A stretch of 64,000 bases of DNA from Mycobacteriales bacterium (GTDB lineage Bacteria; Actinomycetota; Actinomycetes; Mycobacteriales; SCTD01), in NCBI GenBank assembly GCA_030447385.1, contig JAUJOY010000001.1:350465-414464 (forward strand). Direction: 5' to 3'. Of the stretch, positions 1 to 8,995 are shown one piece after another; position 1 is the first letter of the stretch, and every line of letters starts with the position of its first letter. The notes below the pieces were generated by a model. That model searched no databases and had not been told where the DNA came from. It saw only the letters and a program-made list of their open reading frames with translations. Position numbers and translations under genes: made by a program.

Positions 1-1
1 G

Positions 2-1684
2 GAGGCCTTCATCGCCCTGAAGCTCTCCCGCACGGTCGAGAAGGACCAGATCCTGGAGGACTACCTCAACACCATCTACTTCGGCCGGCAGGCGGCGGGT
101 ATCGAAGTGGCCTCGCAGACCTACTTCGGCGTGCCGGTGGACCAGCTCACGGTCGCCCAGGGCGCCGTGCTGGCGTCGAGCATCCGGTCGCCCGCGACCC
201 TCGACCCGCAGAAGCACCCGGAGGCTGCCCAGGACCGCTGGGACTACGTCCTCGACGGCATGGTCGAGAAGGGGTGGCTGGACCCGGCCGAGCGGCAGGC
301 GCAGGTCTACCCCCCGGTGCTGAAGGTGGGTGAGGGCCCGGGTGCTCGCAACAACGACCTGTCCGGGCCGAAGGGCCACGTGATCACGGCCGTGCTTGAA
401 GAGCTCGGAGACCGGGGCTTCTCCGGTGGACGCGGGCTGGTCGTGACGACGACGGTCCGCAGGCAGGCACAGGACGCGGCCGTCGCCGCGGTCCAGAAGG
501 TCATCGGCGACAAGAGCGGGCCGGAGGACCTGCAGGGCGCCCTCGTGTCCGTGCAGCCAGGGACCGGCGAGGTCGTGGCCTACTACGGCGGCGCCAGCGG
601 GACCGGCTTCGACTTCGCCAACCAGGGCGCCGGCCGTCAGCCCGGCTCGTCGTTCAAGCCCTACGTCATGGCCGAGGCGCTCGCGCAGGGCAAGTCGCTG
701 AAGACCCGGCTGGACGGCGAGAGCCCCAAGCAGTTCCCGGGCGCGGAGGTGCAGAACTTCGGCAACAAGGACTTCGGCTCGGTCGACGTCGTCCAGGCCA
801 CCAAGGACTCGATCAACACCGCGTACTTCGAGCTGGGCCTGATGGTGGGGCCGCCGAAGGTCGCTGACATCGCCCACGGAGCCGGGATCCCCGAGCGCGC
901 TCCCCTGGCGGGCCCGGACGGCCGGACCAACGGGAGCATCTCGCTCGGGGGCTACGAGGTGCGCGTGATCGACCAGGCCATCGGCTTCGCCACCTTCGCC
1001 AACAAGGGCATCCCTGCCGAGGCCTTCCTGGTCAAGAAGATCCAGGGCGACCGGGGCGACACCATCTACGAGGCGAAGCCGCGCCCCCGGCCGGCGGCGT
1101 TCAGCGAGGCCGTCGCGGCCGATGCCACCTTCGCCATGCAGGCGGTGGTGCAGGACGGCACCGGCCGGGGGGCACGCCTCGACGGCGGGCGCCCGGCAGC
1201 GGGCAAGACCGGCACCTCCTCGGACAACAAGGACGCCTGGTTCGTCGGCTTCACCCCGCAGCTGTCCACGGCGGTCTGGCTCGGCTACCCGACACCCAAG
1301 ACGATCCGGCTCGACGGCGTCGAGGTCACCGGCGGTGGCTTCTCCACCCGGATCTGGAAGGCCTACATGGACATCGCGATGAAGGGGCTGCCGGTGCAGC
1401 AGTTCCCGCCGCCGGCGAACATCGGCAAGCAGGCCGAGCCCCCGCCCCCGCCCCCGCCTCCGCCCCCGCCGGTCACCGTGTTCACGACCAGCCCGGCGCC
1501 CATCCCGAGCGAGATCCCCGTCCAGACCGAGGCTCCCACCATGGGGCCTGTGCCCATCCTGCCTCCGCCGATCCTGAACAGCCCGGCGCCCGCCCGTTCC
1601 CCGCAGCGGCCGCCGCCGCCCCGGTCCCCGTCCCCCTCCCGGTCGCCCTCTCCTTCGCCCAGCGTCAGCAGCCCGGCAGCCTGA
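2..1684 (+). CDS. Class A penicillin-binding protein (5'-truncated)
   Basis: Bifunctional peptidoglycan synthase of the PBP1 type; the start lies before the window and the frame is open from base 2. The visible part begins inside the GT51 transglycosylase domain (residues NTIYFG, then AASQTYFG-like text), so the N-terminal membrane anchor and first glycan-polymerising motifs are off the edge. The transpeptidase domain shows the SxxK motif (SSFK at 647-658, with the acylated Ser first), an SxN motif (SIN near 809) and KTGT at 1205-1216. A long Pro/Ser-rich tail follows from about 1435, including a run of eleven prolines, typical of actinobacterial PBP1 proteins and likely wall-spanning. The next gene starts 4 nt after the stop, suggesting co-transcription. 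Family assignment is secure; the exact paralogue is not. Confidence 0.93.
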   Translation, partial: EAFIALKLSRTVEKDQILEDYLNTIYFGRQAAGIEVASQTYFGVPVDQLTVAQGAVLASSIRSPATLDPQKHPEAAQDRWDYVLDGMVEKGWLDPAERQAQVYPPVLKVGEGPGARNNDLSGPKGHVITAVLEELGDRGFSGGRGLVVTTTVRRQAQDAAVAAVQKVIGDKSGPEDLQGALVSVQPGTGEVVAYYGGASGTGFDFANQGAGRQPGSSFKPYVMAEALAQGKSLKTRLDGESPKQFPGAEVQNFGNKDFGSVDVVQATKDSINTAYFELGLMVGPPKVADIAHGAGIPERAPLAGPDGRTNGSISLGGYEVRVIDQAIGFATFANKGIPAEAFLVKKIQGDRGDTIYEAKPRPRPAAFSEAVAADATFAMQAVVQDGTGRGARLDGGRPAAGKTGTSSDNKDAWFVGFTPQLSTAVWLGYPTPKTIRLDGVEVTGGGFSTRIWKAYMDIAMKGLPVQQFPPPANIGKQAEPPPPPPPPPPPVTVFTTSPAPIPSEIPVQTEAPTMGPVPILPPPILNSPAPARSPQRPPPPRSPSPSRSPSPSPSVSSPAA

Positions 1685-1688
1685 TCCG

Positions 1689-3284
1689 TTGAGCTCCACG
1701 TCCGCCCCGACCCTCCCCTCTTACGAGGACCCGGTGGTGGCAGGGGCGGTCCAGGCGGTGGGGGGACCGCCGGGGCGGTACGCGCGGCTGGGGTCGCGGC
1801 GCTTCTGGACGCCGGTGCGGTGGCTGGTCCTGCTCACCCTGCTGACGTCCCTGCTGGGCTGGTGGCAGAAGTCGCCGTGCCGGGTGCATCCCTGGGTGGA
1901 GGAGTACCAGTACACGCGCGGCTGCTACACCGACGTCTTCGCCCTCTACTTCGCCGAGGGGCTCTCCGAGGGGAAGACCCCCTACCGGGAGCACCCGGTG
2001 GAGTACCCCCCGGTGATCGGCGGGGTCATGCTGCTGGCCGCCGAGGTCGTGACGGTCTTCCCGCAGGACGAGCGGCCGCGCCGCTTCTACGACGTCACCT
2101 GGGCGATCCTGACGGCCTGCGCCCTGGTGGTGGTGGTCACGACCGCGCGCCTTGCCGGCCGCAGGAGGGTGTGGGACGCCGCGATGTTCGCGGTGGCGCC
2201 CCTGCTCGTCCTGCAGGGCAGCACCAACTGGGACCTCGTCGCCATGGCGCTGGTCGGACTCGGGTTGCTGCAGTGGTCCCGCCGGCGCCCGCTCGCGGCC
2301 GGAGTCCTGCTGGGTCTGGCGACCGCGACCAAGCTGTTCCCGGTGCTGTTCCTCGTGCCGCTGCTGGCCGTGTGCCTGCGGACGGGGCGGCTGCGGGCCT
2401 TCGCGACCACGGCGCTCGCCGTGGTGCTGACCCCGGTGCTGGTCGCCGTGCCGGTCTACCTGACCAGCCCGTACTTCGCGCCGGACCGCGACGGCACCCA
2501 GGTGGCGGTCGCGGCCAGTCCCCTGGACCGCCTCGGGGCCGAGGGCCTGGCGGCGCTGGCGCCGAAGGTCGAGGTCGGCGGCGTGAGCGCGGTCAACGCC
2601 GTCTACCGCTTCGTCGACCTCAACTCCACCCGGCCCGCCGACTGGGACTCCCTGTGGTACGCGCTGTCGCAGGCGCGCGGCGAGCCACTGGACACCGCCC
2701 TGGCCGCGGGCGAGGCCCCGCGACGGCTCAACCTCGCGGTCGCCGCGCTGCTCGTGCTCGCCCTGGGTGGGATCGTCTGGCTCGCGCTGTCCGCCCGCCG
2801 CCGCCCGCGCCTGATGCCCCTGCTGTTCCTGACCGTGCTCGCGTTCCTGCTGACCAACAAGGTGTGGAGCCCGCAGTTCTCCCTGTGGCTCGTGCCGCTC
2901 GCGCTGCTGGCGCGCCCGCGGTGGCGCCCGTTCCTTGTCTGGCAGGCGGCAGAGGCGCTCGTCCTGCTCACCCGGTTCTACTTCTTCATCGGCAACGATC
3001 AGCCGGGGGAGGGGATCGACGTGTGGTGGTTCCTCACTGCCGTCGGGCTGCGCGACCTCGCGCTGCTGGTGTTCGCCGGCTTCGTCGTCCGGGACGTTCT
3101 GCGGCCCGAGGGCGACGTGGTGCGCGCCGACGGGGTGGACGATCCAGCCGGCGGGGTGCTCGACGGCGCACCGGACCGCAGTCCCCCGGCGAGGTTTGCC
3201 CGGCACCGGGTGCCTAGCGAGCGGCCCCACGTGGCAGCGACTCCAGCTCGTACACGATCGCGTCCCCCACCTGCCGGCGAGTGA
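1689..3284 (+). CDS. GT87/DUF2029-type polytopic membrane glycosyltransferase
   Basis: A 531-residue hydrophobic protein with roughly ten membrane segments and the features of the GT87 (DUF2029) polyprenol-phosphate-mannose-dependent mannosyltransferases of Actinobacteria. An early extracytoplasmic loop has the acidic/aromatic text PYREHPVEYPPV, where the family's catalytic acidic residues lie; later ATKLFPVLFLVPLL resembles the conserved ATxxKxxP region. Expected role: transfer of a sugar from a lipid-linked donor to an envelope glycan on the outer face of the membrane. The assumed TTG start lies 4 nt after the PBP stop; no clear Shine-Dalgarno is visible and a GTG at about 1734 is an alternative. 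Its 3' end overlaps the convergent next gene by about 70 bp, which is unusual and could mean that the true end is earlier. Confidence 0.8.
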   Translation: MSSTSAPTLPSYEDPVVAGAVQAVGGPPGRYARLGSRRFWTPVRWLVLLTLLTSLLGWWQKSPCRVHPWVEEYQYTRGCYTDVFALYFAEGLSEGKTPYREHPVEYPPVIGGVMLLAAEVVTVFPQDERPRRFYDVTWAILTACALVVVVTTARLAGRRRVWDAAMFAVAPLLVLQGSTNWDLVAMALVGLGLLQWSRRRPLAAGVLLGLATATKLFPVLFLVPLLAVCLRTGRLRAFATTALAVVLTPVLVAVPVYLTSPYFAPDRDGTQVAVAASPLDRLGAEGLAALAPKVEVGGVSAVNAVYRFVDLNSTRPADWDSLWYALSQARGEPLDTALAAGEAPRRLNLAVAALLVLALGGIVWLALSARRRPRLMPLLFLTVLAFLLTNKVWSPQFSLWLVPLALLARPRWRPFLVWQAAEALVLLTRFYFFIGNDQPGEGIDVWWFLTAVGLRDLALLVFAGFVVRDVLRPEGDVVRADGVDDPAGGVLDGAPDRSPPARFARHRVPSERPHVAATPARTRSRPPPAGE

Positions 3285-4917
3285 GCGGCAGGCCCTCGAC
3301 CGGCTTGTCCTCCGCGTCCTGCCACGGGGTGCCGCTGGCAGAGGTCGGGAGCAGGACGACCTGGCGCACCCCGTAGGCCCGAAGGACCAGCACGGAGGCC
3401 GGGTCGGGGAAGGTCGCGACGCTCGCGCGGAGGGTCGTCAGCCGCGTGGGGGTGAAGCCGCTGTAGCCGTTGACCAGCGGGTAGAGCCCGGCGGTCGAGA
3501 AGTACATGGCCCGGATGTCGTTGAACGGGTCGCTGGGCAGCACCAGAACCGGCCCGGCAGCGCGGTCGAGCGCCGCCGGCAGTGGGGGGGCCGGCAGCAC
3601 CGGGGTCGTCCCGAGGCTCTCGGCGCCCACCACGGCGAGCGCGAGCAGCCCCACGAGGTGCGCCCGGCGCCCTCCGCCGGCCCCTTCGCGCAGGCGGTCC
3701 AGCCCGGTCGCGGCGAGCAGCGCCAGCGCCAGCGTCATCGGCACGACGAGGCGTCCCGGCGTGCGGATGCCCTCCCAGCCGGGGGCGTAGTCGAACAGCA
3801 GGAGGTAGGTCCAGCGCCCGCCGCCGACGAACTGCGTCCCCATCGCCAGCACGAGCAGCACCCCGGCCCCGGCGGCCAGCCCGAGCCGGCGGCGCAGCGG
3901 CCACCTTCCGCCAACGAGGCCGAGCGCGCCGAGCGCGACGAGGGCGCCGCCGACGGCCAGGGTCATCTCCGGGGCGAAGGGCAGATCGGCCCGCTGCTCC
4001 TCATGGGCCCTGCCGTAGAGCAGGCTGTCGGCCGGGGCGGTCACGAAGCCCTGCAGCGGCGGGGAGAACAGCTCCAGGTCGGCCACGCTGCGGCGGGCCT
4101 CGGGGTGCTCGTCGGCGACGGTCAGGTAGGGCAGGGCGAACAGCGCCGCGACGAGCAGGAACAGCGCCATCCCGATCGCCTCGGTCGCGACAAGGGCAGG
4201 CGGCGGCCGGGGCGCGCGGCCGCGCAGCAGCCACGCCGCTCCGTAGACGAGGGTGAGCACTCCCAGCAGGTAGCCGAACTGCAGGCCGAGCCCGAATCCG
4301 AGCGTGACCTGCCAGGCCGCCACGGCCCACCCGGCGAGGACCAGTGCCGGCCGCGGGGGACCCGGCCGCCCGTAGCCGTGACCCCTGGCCAGCAGGGCCA
4401 GCGAGAGCGGGATCGCCCCGCAGGACAGGATCTGCAGGTGCCCCTCCTGCGCCAGGTGCCAGGGGGCGTAGGCGAAGGCGAGCCCGCACACCGCGCCGGC
4501 GGTGCGGCTGGCACCGAGCTGGCGCACCAGCGCGTACGCGCCGGAGAAGGCCAGTGCGTAGCTGAGCAGGAAGCAGACGTTGTAGCGCAGCAGCGCCGCG
4601 CTCGGGCCCTCGCCGAACAGCAGGCCGAGCGGCGCGTAGCCGAGCAGCGAGTCCGAGAAGGCGAGACTGCCCCGCAGGGGCCAGAAGGTGTTGGCGTCGA
4701 ACGGGGCCAGCGGTTGGTGCAGCAGAGCCTCGCGTCCCCAGGCCAGCTGCCACGCCTGCAGCAGCGGGTCCCCGAGGTCCTCCGGGATCCCGGTGGTCAG
4801 GCTGGACAGCACCGGCCGCCGCAGCAGGCAGGCCAGCACGATCCCGGTGAGCGTGGCGAGCAGTGCCTCGGTGCGCACCCCGACGCGGCGCCGGGTGGGC
4901 GGGGCAAGATGTGTCAC
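3214..4917 (-). CDS. Polytopic membrane protein, GT-C/YfhO-like glycosyltransferase fold
   Basis: About 567 residues with a dozen hydrophobic segments. The first loop carries the acidic motif GDPLLQAWQLAW followed by FDANTFWP, a pattern common to GT-C integral membrane glycosyltransferase-like proteins that use lipid-linked sugars at the outer face. The C-terminal 120 residues form a soluble domain (LVLPSDPFNDIRAMYFSTAG region). The chosen GTG start at 4917 has AGGG about 8 nt upstream and begins VTHLAPPTRR; the frame stays open to 5019, but that would run into the start of the divergent gene. It is transcribed divergently from the PIG-V-like gene with 68 bp between starts. The exact donor and acceptor cannot be told from sequence. 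Confidence 0.75.
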   Translation of the reverse strand: MTHLAPPTRRRVGVRTEALLATLTGIVLACLLRRPVLSSLTTGIPEDLGDPLLQAWQLAWGREALLHQPLAPFDANTFWPLRGSLAFSDSLLGYAPLGLLFGEGPSAALLRYNVCFLLSYALAFSGAYALVRQLGASRTAGAVCGLAFAYAPWHLAQEGHLQILSCGAIPLSLALLARGHGYGRPGPPRPALVLAGWAVAAWQVTLGFGLGLQFGYLLGVLTLVYGAAWLLRGRAPRPPPALVATEAIGMALFLLVAALFALPYLTVADEHPEARRSVADLELFSPPLQGFVTAPADSLLYGRAHEEQRADLPFAPEMTLAVGGALVALGALGLVGGRWPLRRRLGLAAGAGVLLVLAMGTQFVGGGRWTYLLLFDYAPGWEGIRTPGRLVVPMTLALALLAATGLDRLREGAGGGRRAHLVGLLALAVVGAESLGTTPVLPAPPLPAALDRAAGPVLVLPSDPFNDIRAMYFSTAGLYPLVNGYSGFTPTRLTTLRASVATFPDPASVLVLRAYGVRQVVLLPTSASGTPWQDAEDKPVEGLPLTRRQVGDAIVYELESLPRGAAR

Positions 4918-4985
4918 GGTGCCCTGAAGTCTGGCACCGCGACCCCGGCCGGGAGCTCCGGCCGCCACGACCACGCGGAGGAGCC

Positions 4986-6290
4986 GTGTCCCAGACCGCC
5001 GTCCCGGCGGGGAGCGCACCGGCGGGCGCTCCTTCGGCAGGGGTGCCGGAGGTGGGGCCGGAGGTGGCCGGCGTGGCCGGCGGGTCCGCGCGGCCGGGCG
5101 CCGTGCGACGGTGGCTGGCCGGTGACTGGGGACTCGCCCTGCGGCACTGCCTGCTGGTCTACGGGTGCGTACGCGCCGCCCTGTTCCTGCTGGGTCTGCT
5201 GAGCGTTTCGCTGATCCCGGCGCAGCGCAGCGTCAGCGTGCCCGGCTGGCCGGCGCCGGTGGCCGGTCCCGGCTGGCACAACGCGGTGACCGCCTGGGAG
5301 CGGGCCGATGCGCTGTGGTTCCTGAAGATCGCCTCGAGCGGCTATGCCGAGAGCGACGGCAGCCCGGCCTTCTTCCCGATGTTCCCGATGCTGGTCCACG
5401 GCGTCGGGGTGCTGACCGGCGGACGCTGGCTGCTGGCCGGCTTCCTCGTCTCCAACCTGGCGCTGCTGATCGGTCTGATGGTGCTGTACCGGTTGACCGC
5501 CGAGACGTTCGACGACCGGACCGCCCGGCGCACGGTGCTCTACCTGTGCCTCTTCCCGACCGCGTTCTTCCTGTTCTCACCCTTCTCCGAGTCGGTCTTC
5601 CTCGCGTTCACCGTGGGCTGCCTGTACGCGGCCCGGCACCGCTCGTGGGCGCTCGCCGGCGTCCTGGGGGCAGGTGCCGCGCTGACCCGCCAGGTCGGCA
5701 TCACGCTGTGCCTGGTGCTGGTCGTGGAAGCGGTGCACCAGTCCCTCGAGGACCGCCGGTCGGGTTCGCTGCGGCGGCGGTCGGTCCTGGTCAGGCTGCT
5801 TGCGAGCGCCGGCCCGGCGGCGGGGACGGCCGGCTACCTCGGCTACTGGCAGTGGCGCGCCGGCGACTGGCACGTGCCCTTCTCCGCGCAGAGCAAGGGG
5901 TGGGACCGCGACCTGTCCTTCCCGCCGCAGACCCTGCTGCGCGCCGCGGAGAAGGGGACCGAGAGCATCGGCAGCTACCCGGAGGGCTACTTCACCGTCG
6001 ACCTGCTGCTCGTCCTCGTCGCGCTGGCCGCGGCCGCGTGGGTGCTGTTGCGCGGGCGGCCGGTGTTCGGGACCTACGTCCTCGTGAGCCTGGTGTTCCC
6101 CTTGATGTTCGTCTTCGCGGGACGGCCGCTGATGGCGGTCCCGCGCTACCTGGTGGTGGTGTTCCCGCTGTTCTGGGCGCTCGCGCGCTTCAGCGGCCGT
6201 TGGCGGGCACACGACCTCGTGGTCGGCATGTCGGCCGCGGGGCTGTCGTTGCTGGGTGCGCTCGCCGTCAGCTGGCTGCCGATCTTCTAG
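4986..6290 (+). CDS. PIG-V-like mannosyltransferase family membrane protein
   Basis: A 434-residue integral membrane protein. GTG start chosen because a perfect GGAGGAG lies at 4977-4983, 2 nt before the codon; a longer frame to 4863 lacks such a site. After a Pro/Ala/Gly-rich cytoplasmic start it has a membrane segment, then ERADALWFLKIASSGY (a W/D-containing first loop typical of PIG-V GT-C enzymes) and AFFPMFPMLV, as in the PIG-V superfamily, which transfers mannose from a polyprenyl donor. About nine further membrane helices follow. Its TAG stop overlaps the stop of the convergent amidase gene within one CTAG. Family placement is by motif recognition; substrate unknown. Confidence 0.82.
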   Translation: MSQTAVPAGSAPAGAPSAGVPEVGPEVAGVAGGSARPGAVRRWLAGDWGLALRHCLLVYGCVRAALFLLGLLSVSLIPAQRSVSVPGWPAPVAGPGWHNAVTAWERADALWFLKIASSGYAESDGSPAFFPMFPMLVHGVGVLTGGRWLLAGFLVSNLALLIGLMVLYRLTAETFDDRTARRTVLYLCLFPTAFFLFSPFSESVFLAFTVGCLYAARHRSWALAGVLGAGAALTRQVGITLCLVLVVEAVHQSLEDRRSGSLRRRSVLVRLLASAGPAAGTAGYLGYWQWRAGDWHVPFSAQSKGWDRDLSFPPQTLLRAAEKGTESIGSYPEGYFTVDLLLVLVALAAAAWVLLRGRPVFGTYVLVSLVFPLMFVFAGRPLMAVPRYLVVVFPLFWALARFSGRWRAHDLVVGMSAAGLSLLGALAVSWLPIF

Positions 6291-7699
6291 CCGCCCAGCA
6301 CCGGCGCCGCCACCGAGACGGTGCCCTGCCGCAGGTCCGAGGGGAAGCTGGCGTCGCCCACCCGGACAGTCCAGGTGTAGGCGCCCGGCAGCGCCGGGAG
6401 CACCCCGGGTGTGCCGTCCAGCAGGGAGCGCAGCCCGTTCCACTCCAGCCGGGCCAGGCCGCTGTCGCCGACCGCCCGGGCAGCGAGGGCCCCCGAGCTG
6501 TCGCGCACCTCCACCGCCCAGGGCGCTCCGCGAGTCAGCGTGGCGGTCAGGAGCAGGGGCCGCGGCGCGCGTACCGGATCCCCGTCCACCTGCACCGAGG
6601 AGATCCGCGAGCGGGATCCCACCATCGCCGCGGCGCCGCGACGGACCTCGCCCAGGCGGTCGTACAGCGTGCCGGGGCAGGCGGTCAGGCCGACGTCGCG
6701 GTGCCCGTGCACGCGGGGCAGCGTGACGCGGGTCCCCGGCCCGAACTTCGGCGACCCGCCGCTGGTCAGCACCACGGATCCGGTCGGGTCGAAGCGCCAC
6801 ACGTCGGCGGCGTAGGCGGCCACCCGGGCGACCGCGCGCACCGCCTCGGCCGTGGGCTGTGCCGCCGTCATGTCGCCCAGCAGGCTCACCCCGAGAGTTC
6901 CGCTGTTGAAGCCGGCCGCGTGGGAGCCGATCGTCGCCCGGCCGATGCCGCCGGCTCGGCCCTCCCAGATCCCGCCGAACCTGTCGACGATCAGGTTGTA
7001 GCCGAGGTCGGACCAGCCGCGCGCCTGGACGTGGTAGGCGTAGTCGGCCCGGATCCGGCGCGGCACGTCGGCCGGCCGGTAGTCGTTGCTGCCGGCGGTG
7101 TGGTGGACGATCACCGCCTTCACTGCTGGGGCGAACTCCGGCTGGCCGCGACGAAGCGACTCGTCCGCTCCCCAGGCGGCGCGGGAGCGCACGCCGGGGA
7201 GCAGCCGGCTGTCGTCGGCGGAGGCCGGGGCCGCTCCGAGGGACCACCGGCGTCGTTCCGCCCCGTCCCCCACCCGGACCAGGCGCACGTCGCGAGCCGC
7301 CCCCGAGACGCGCACCTCGACCAGTGTGGCTCCCGCCGGCCGCCAGAGGGGCTCGGTTCCCCCACGTGTGCCTTCCCGCTCGGCGGGCTCCGGCACGTCG
7401 CTGTCGTCCTCGGGGACCTCCCACGCCGTCCACCCGGCGACCGTGAGCCAGCGAGCCTGGACGGAGGGCCTCCCGGACGCCCAGGTGACCCCCACCAGCC
7501 GGTCGCCGTCCGCGAGCGCTGCAGCCGTCTCCCCCAGGGAGATCGACGACGCGTGCACGACCGGCGCCACCACCGGCGACCCGGACGCGGAGGCCAGGCT
7601 CGGCAGGGCAGGTCCGAGCAGGGCGGTGCACAGGACGACGACGACACGTCGGGAGGGCCGGCGCCGTGAACGGGACGAACGGGGCGGATCAGAATCCAT
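6287..7699 (-). CDS. Secreted PGRP/N-acetylmuramoyl-L-alanine amidase with Ig-like C-terminus
   Basis: Exported cell-wall amidase (type 2, peptidoglycan-recognition fold) that would cut the bond between N-acetylmuramic acid and L-alanine of the stem peptide. The ATG at 7699 is preferred (GTGGGG 4 nt upstream); a GTG at 7723 is possible. The N-terminus has a signal peptide: an Arg-rich start, then VVVVLCTALLGPALPSLASA. Catalytic-domain text includes RAAWGADESLRRG, VKAVIVHHTAGSN (zinc-binding His), YHVQARGWSDLGYNLIVDR, IGSHAAGFN, and RVHGHRDVGLTACPG (second zinc His, then Cys). The last 90 residues resemble a FlgD-type Ig-like domain. Family length is normal. It is convergent with the PIG-V-like gene, sharing the CTAG stop. 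Confidence 0.92.
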   Translation of the reverse strand: MDSDPPRSSRSRRRPSRRVVVVLCTALLGPALPSLASASGSPVVAPVVHASSISLGETAAALADGDRLVGVTWASGRPSVQARWLTVAGWTAWEVPEDDSDVPEPAEREGTRGGTEPLWRPAGATLVEVRVSGAARDVRLVRVGDGAERRRWSLGAAPASADDSRLLPGVRSRAAWGADESLRRGQPEFAPAVKAVIVHHTAGSNDYRPADVPRRIRADYAYHVQARGWSDLGYNLIVDRFGGIWEGRAGGIGRATIGSHAAGFNSGTLGVSLLGDMTAAQPTAEAVRAVARVAAYAADVWRFDPTGSVVLTSGGSPKFGPGTRVTLPRVHGHRDVGLTACPGTLYDRLGEVRRGAAAMVGSRSRISSVQVDGDPVRAPRPLLLTATLTRGAPWAVEVRDSSGALAARAVGDSGLARLEWNGLRSLLDGTPGVLPALPGAYTWTVRVGDASFPSDLRQGTVSVAAPVLGG

Positions 7700-7754
7700 A
7701 CCCCACAGTGGCGCAGCCCACACCTTCGTGTCAGCCCCTTGACTCAGGCAGGCC

Positions 7755-8870
7755 TCACGCCTCCGCCTGGCGGCTCTGCCAGCCGGTCCAGGGGTGCTGC
7801 CGGTGCAGCAGGATCCGGCTGTGCGCCAGGAGGGCTCTCATGCGTGAGGGCGGGACCTGGCCGTCGAGTGCCTGGCGGCTGAGCCGGGCCATGGCGTAGG
7901 AGGGATCGGTGGTCAGGGCCCGATCGAGCGCGACGTTGGCCATGGCGCCGTTGCCGCGTGTATGCGCGACCCACGCGAGGACCGTGCAGACCGCGGCGTC
8001 GGAGGGAGGGCCGCAGGCGCCGGCCAGCCGCAGCAGGAGCGACAGCAGCTGCGTGCCGTCCCCCTCGAGCGCCCACGTGAGCACCTCGTCCCGGACCAGC
8101 ACGTCCTCCAGCGAGGCCACCAGGGCAGCCGTGATCTGCACGTCACCCTCGCGCGGGGCCTCCGCTGCCTCCTCCAGGGCTCGGCGCCAGCGCAGCAGGT
8201 CGCGCCGGCCCGTGACGGCTCGTCCTTCAGCTCGCAGCGAAGCGGCCCGGGCACGGCGGGCGGCCGCCAGAGCGTGTGCAGCGGTGTCGGCGCGCGGCCC
8301 CTGCACCGGTGCGAGCGAGGCACGCAGGGCGGAGCGGGAGGGCAGCACCGCGCGGCCATCCAGGGCCTGCGCGGCGGCGACGAGGTCCACGGCTCCCCCA
8401 GCAGCGGCGTCCACGGGCACGCCCTCCGCGGGGCAGCAGGACCGGTTCTGGCAGACGTAGGACCGCCATCGGGTGCCGCGCAGGAGAAGGGCGTCGGCCA
8501 GGTGCACACCCGCACTGCGGCATCCCTCGGACAGCCCGCTCACCAGCGCGGCCCGCGGCAGCTGCTCGGCCACGTCGAGCGCCTCGGTGCAGACGACGAG
8601 GAACACCCCGTCCGCATCGTCCGCCGCCAGCCGCTCGAGCACCTCCGAGACGAGCCGGCGCGGCGCCTCCTCCTTCGGCAGGTCGATCCGCATGGTCAGC
8701 CCGATGCGGGAGCGCGGCCCGTGCAGGGCGACGACGACCAGGCTCTCGGTCGGGACGAAGCCGCAGAGCATCGGCACGACGGCGGCCAGCTCGCCGGGGC
8801 TCCGCAGCCGGGCCACCGGGGGCGGGCTCGGCGCAGCGGGCTCGAAGGGTGCGGGGGACGAGGCGGCCAT
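7755..8870 (-). CDS. DUF4192 domain-containing protein
   Basis: A 371-residue soluble protein of the actinobacterial DUF4192 family, whose function is not established. The typical N-terminal text is present: RSPGELAAVVPMLCGFVPTES, then LVVVALHGPRSRIGLTMRIDL. A mid-protein CQNRSCCPAEG cluster with three cysteines is also characteristic and could bind metal or a disulfide. The C-terminal half is helical and resembles a TPR-like tail (ANVALDRALTTDPSYAMARL). ATG at 8870 is the first reasonable start; no strong ribosome binding site is visible. It lies 125 bp downstream of the endonuclease IV-like gene on the same strand and may be in one transcript with it. Confidence 0.85.
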   Translation of the reverse strand: MAASSPAPFEPAAPSPPPVARLRSPGELAAVVPMLCGFVPTESLVVVALHGPRSRIGLTMRIDLPKEEAPRRLVSEVLERLAADDADGVFLVVCTEALDVAEQLPRAALVSGLSEGCRSAGVHLADALLLRGTRWRSYVCQNRSCCPAEGVPVDAAAGGAVDLVAAAQALDGRAVLPSRSALRASLAPVQGPRADTAAHALAAARRARAASLRAEGRAVTGRRDLLRWRRALEEAAEAPREGDVQITAALVASLEDVLVRDEVLTWALEGDGTQLLSLLLRLAGACGPPSDAAVCTVLAWVAHTRGNGAMANVALDRALTTDPSYAMARLSRQALDGQVPPSRMRALLAHSRILLHRQHPWTGWQSRQAEA

Positions 8871-8995
8871 GGCGACGACGCTGCCGGTGCGCGCACCGGG
8901 CGGGAAGGGGCCGCGAGGCAGCTGTGGAGGAGGCGCTGTGGACAGGCCGGGGAACCCGGGGGGTCCCAGCCGCACGTCCCAGTCCGAGGTCCCGC

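Noticed and set aside
1665-3230. Long minus-strand open frame opposite the first GT87-like gene
   Set aside because: Composition is Arg/Gly/Gln/Pro-rich shadow text with no motif; the plus-strand gene is a clear membrane protein.
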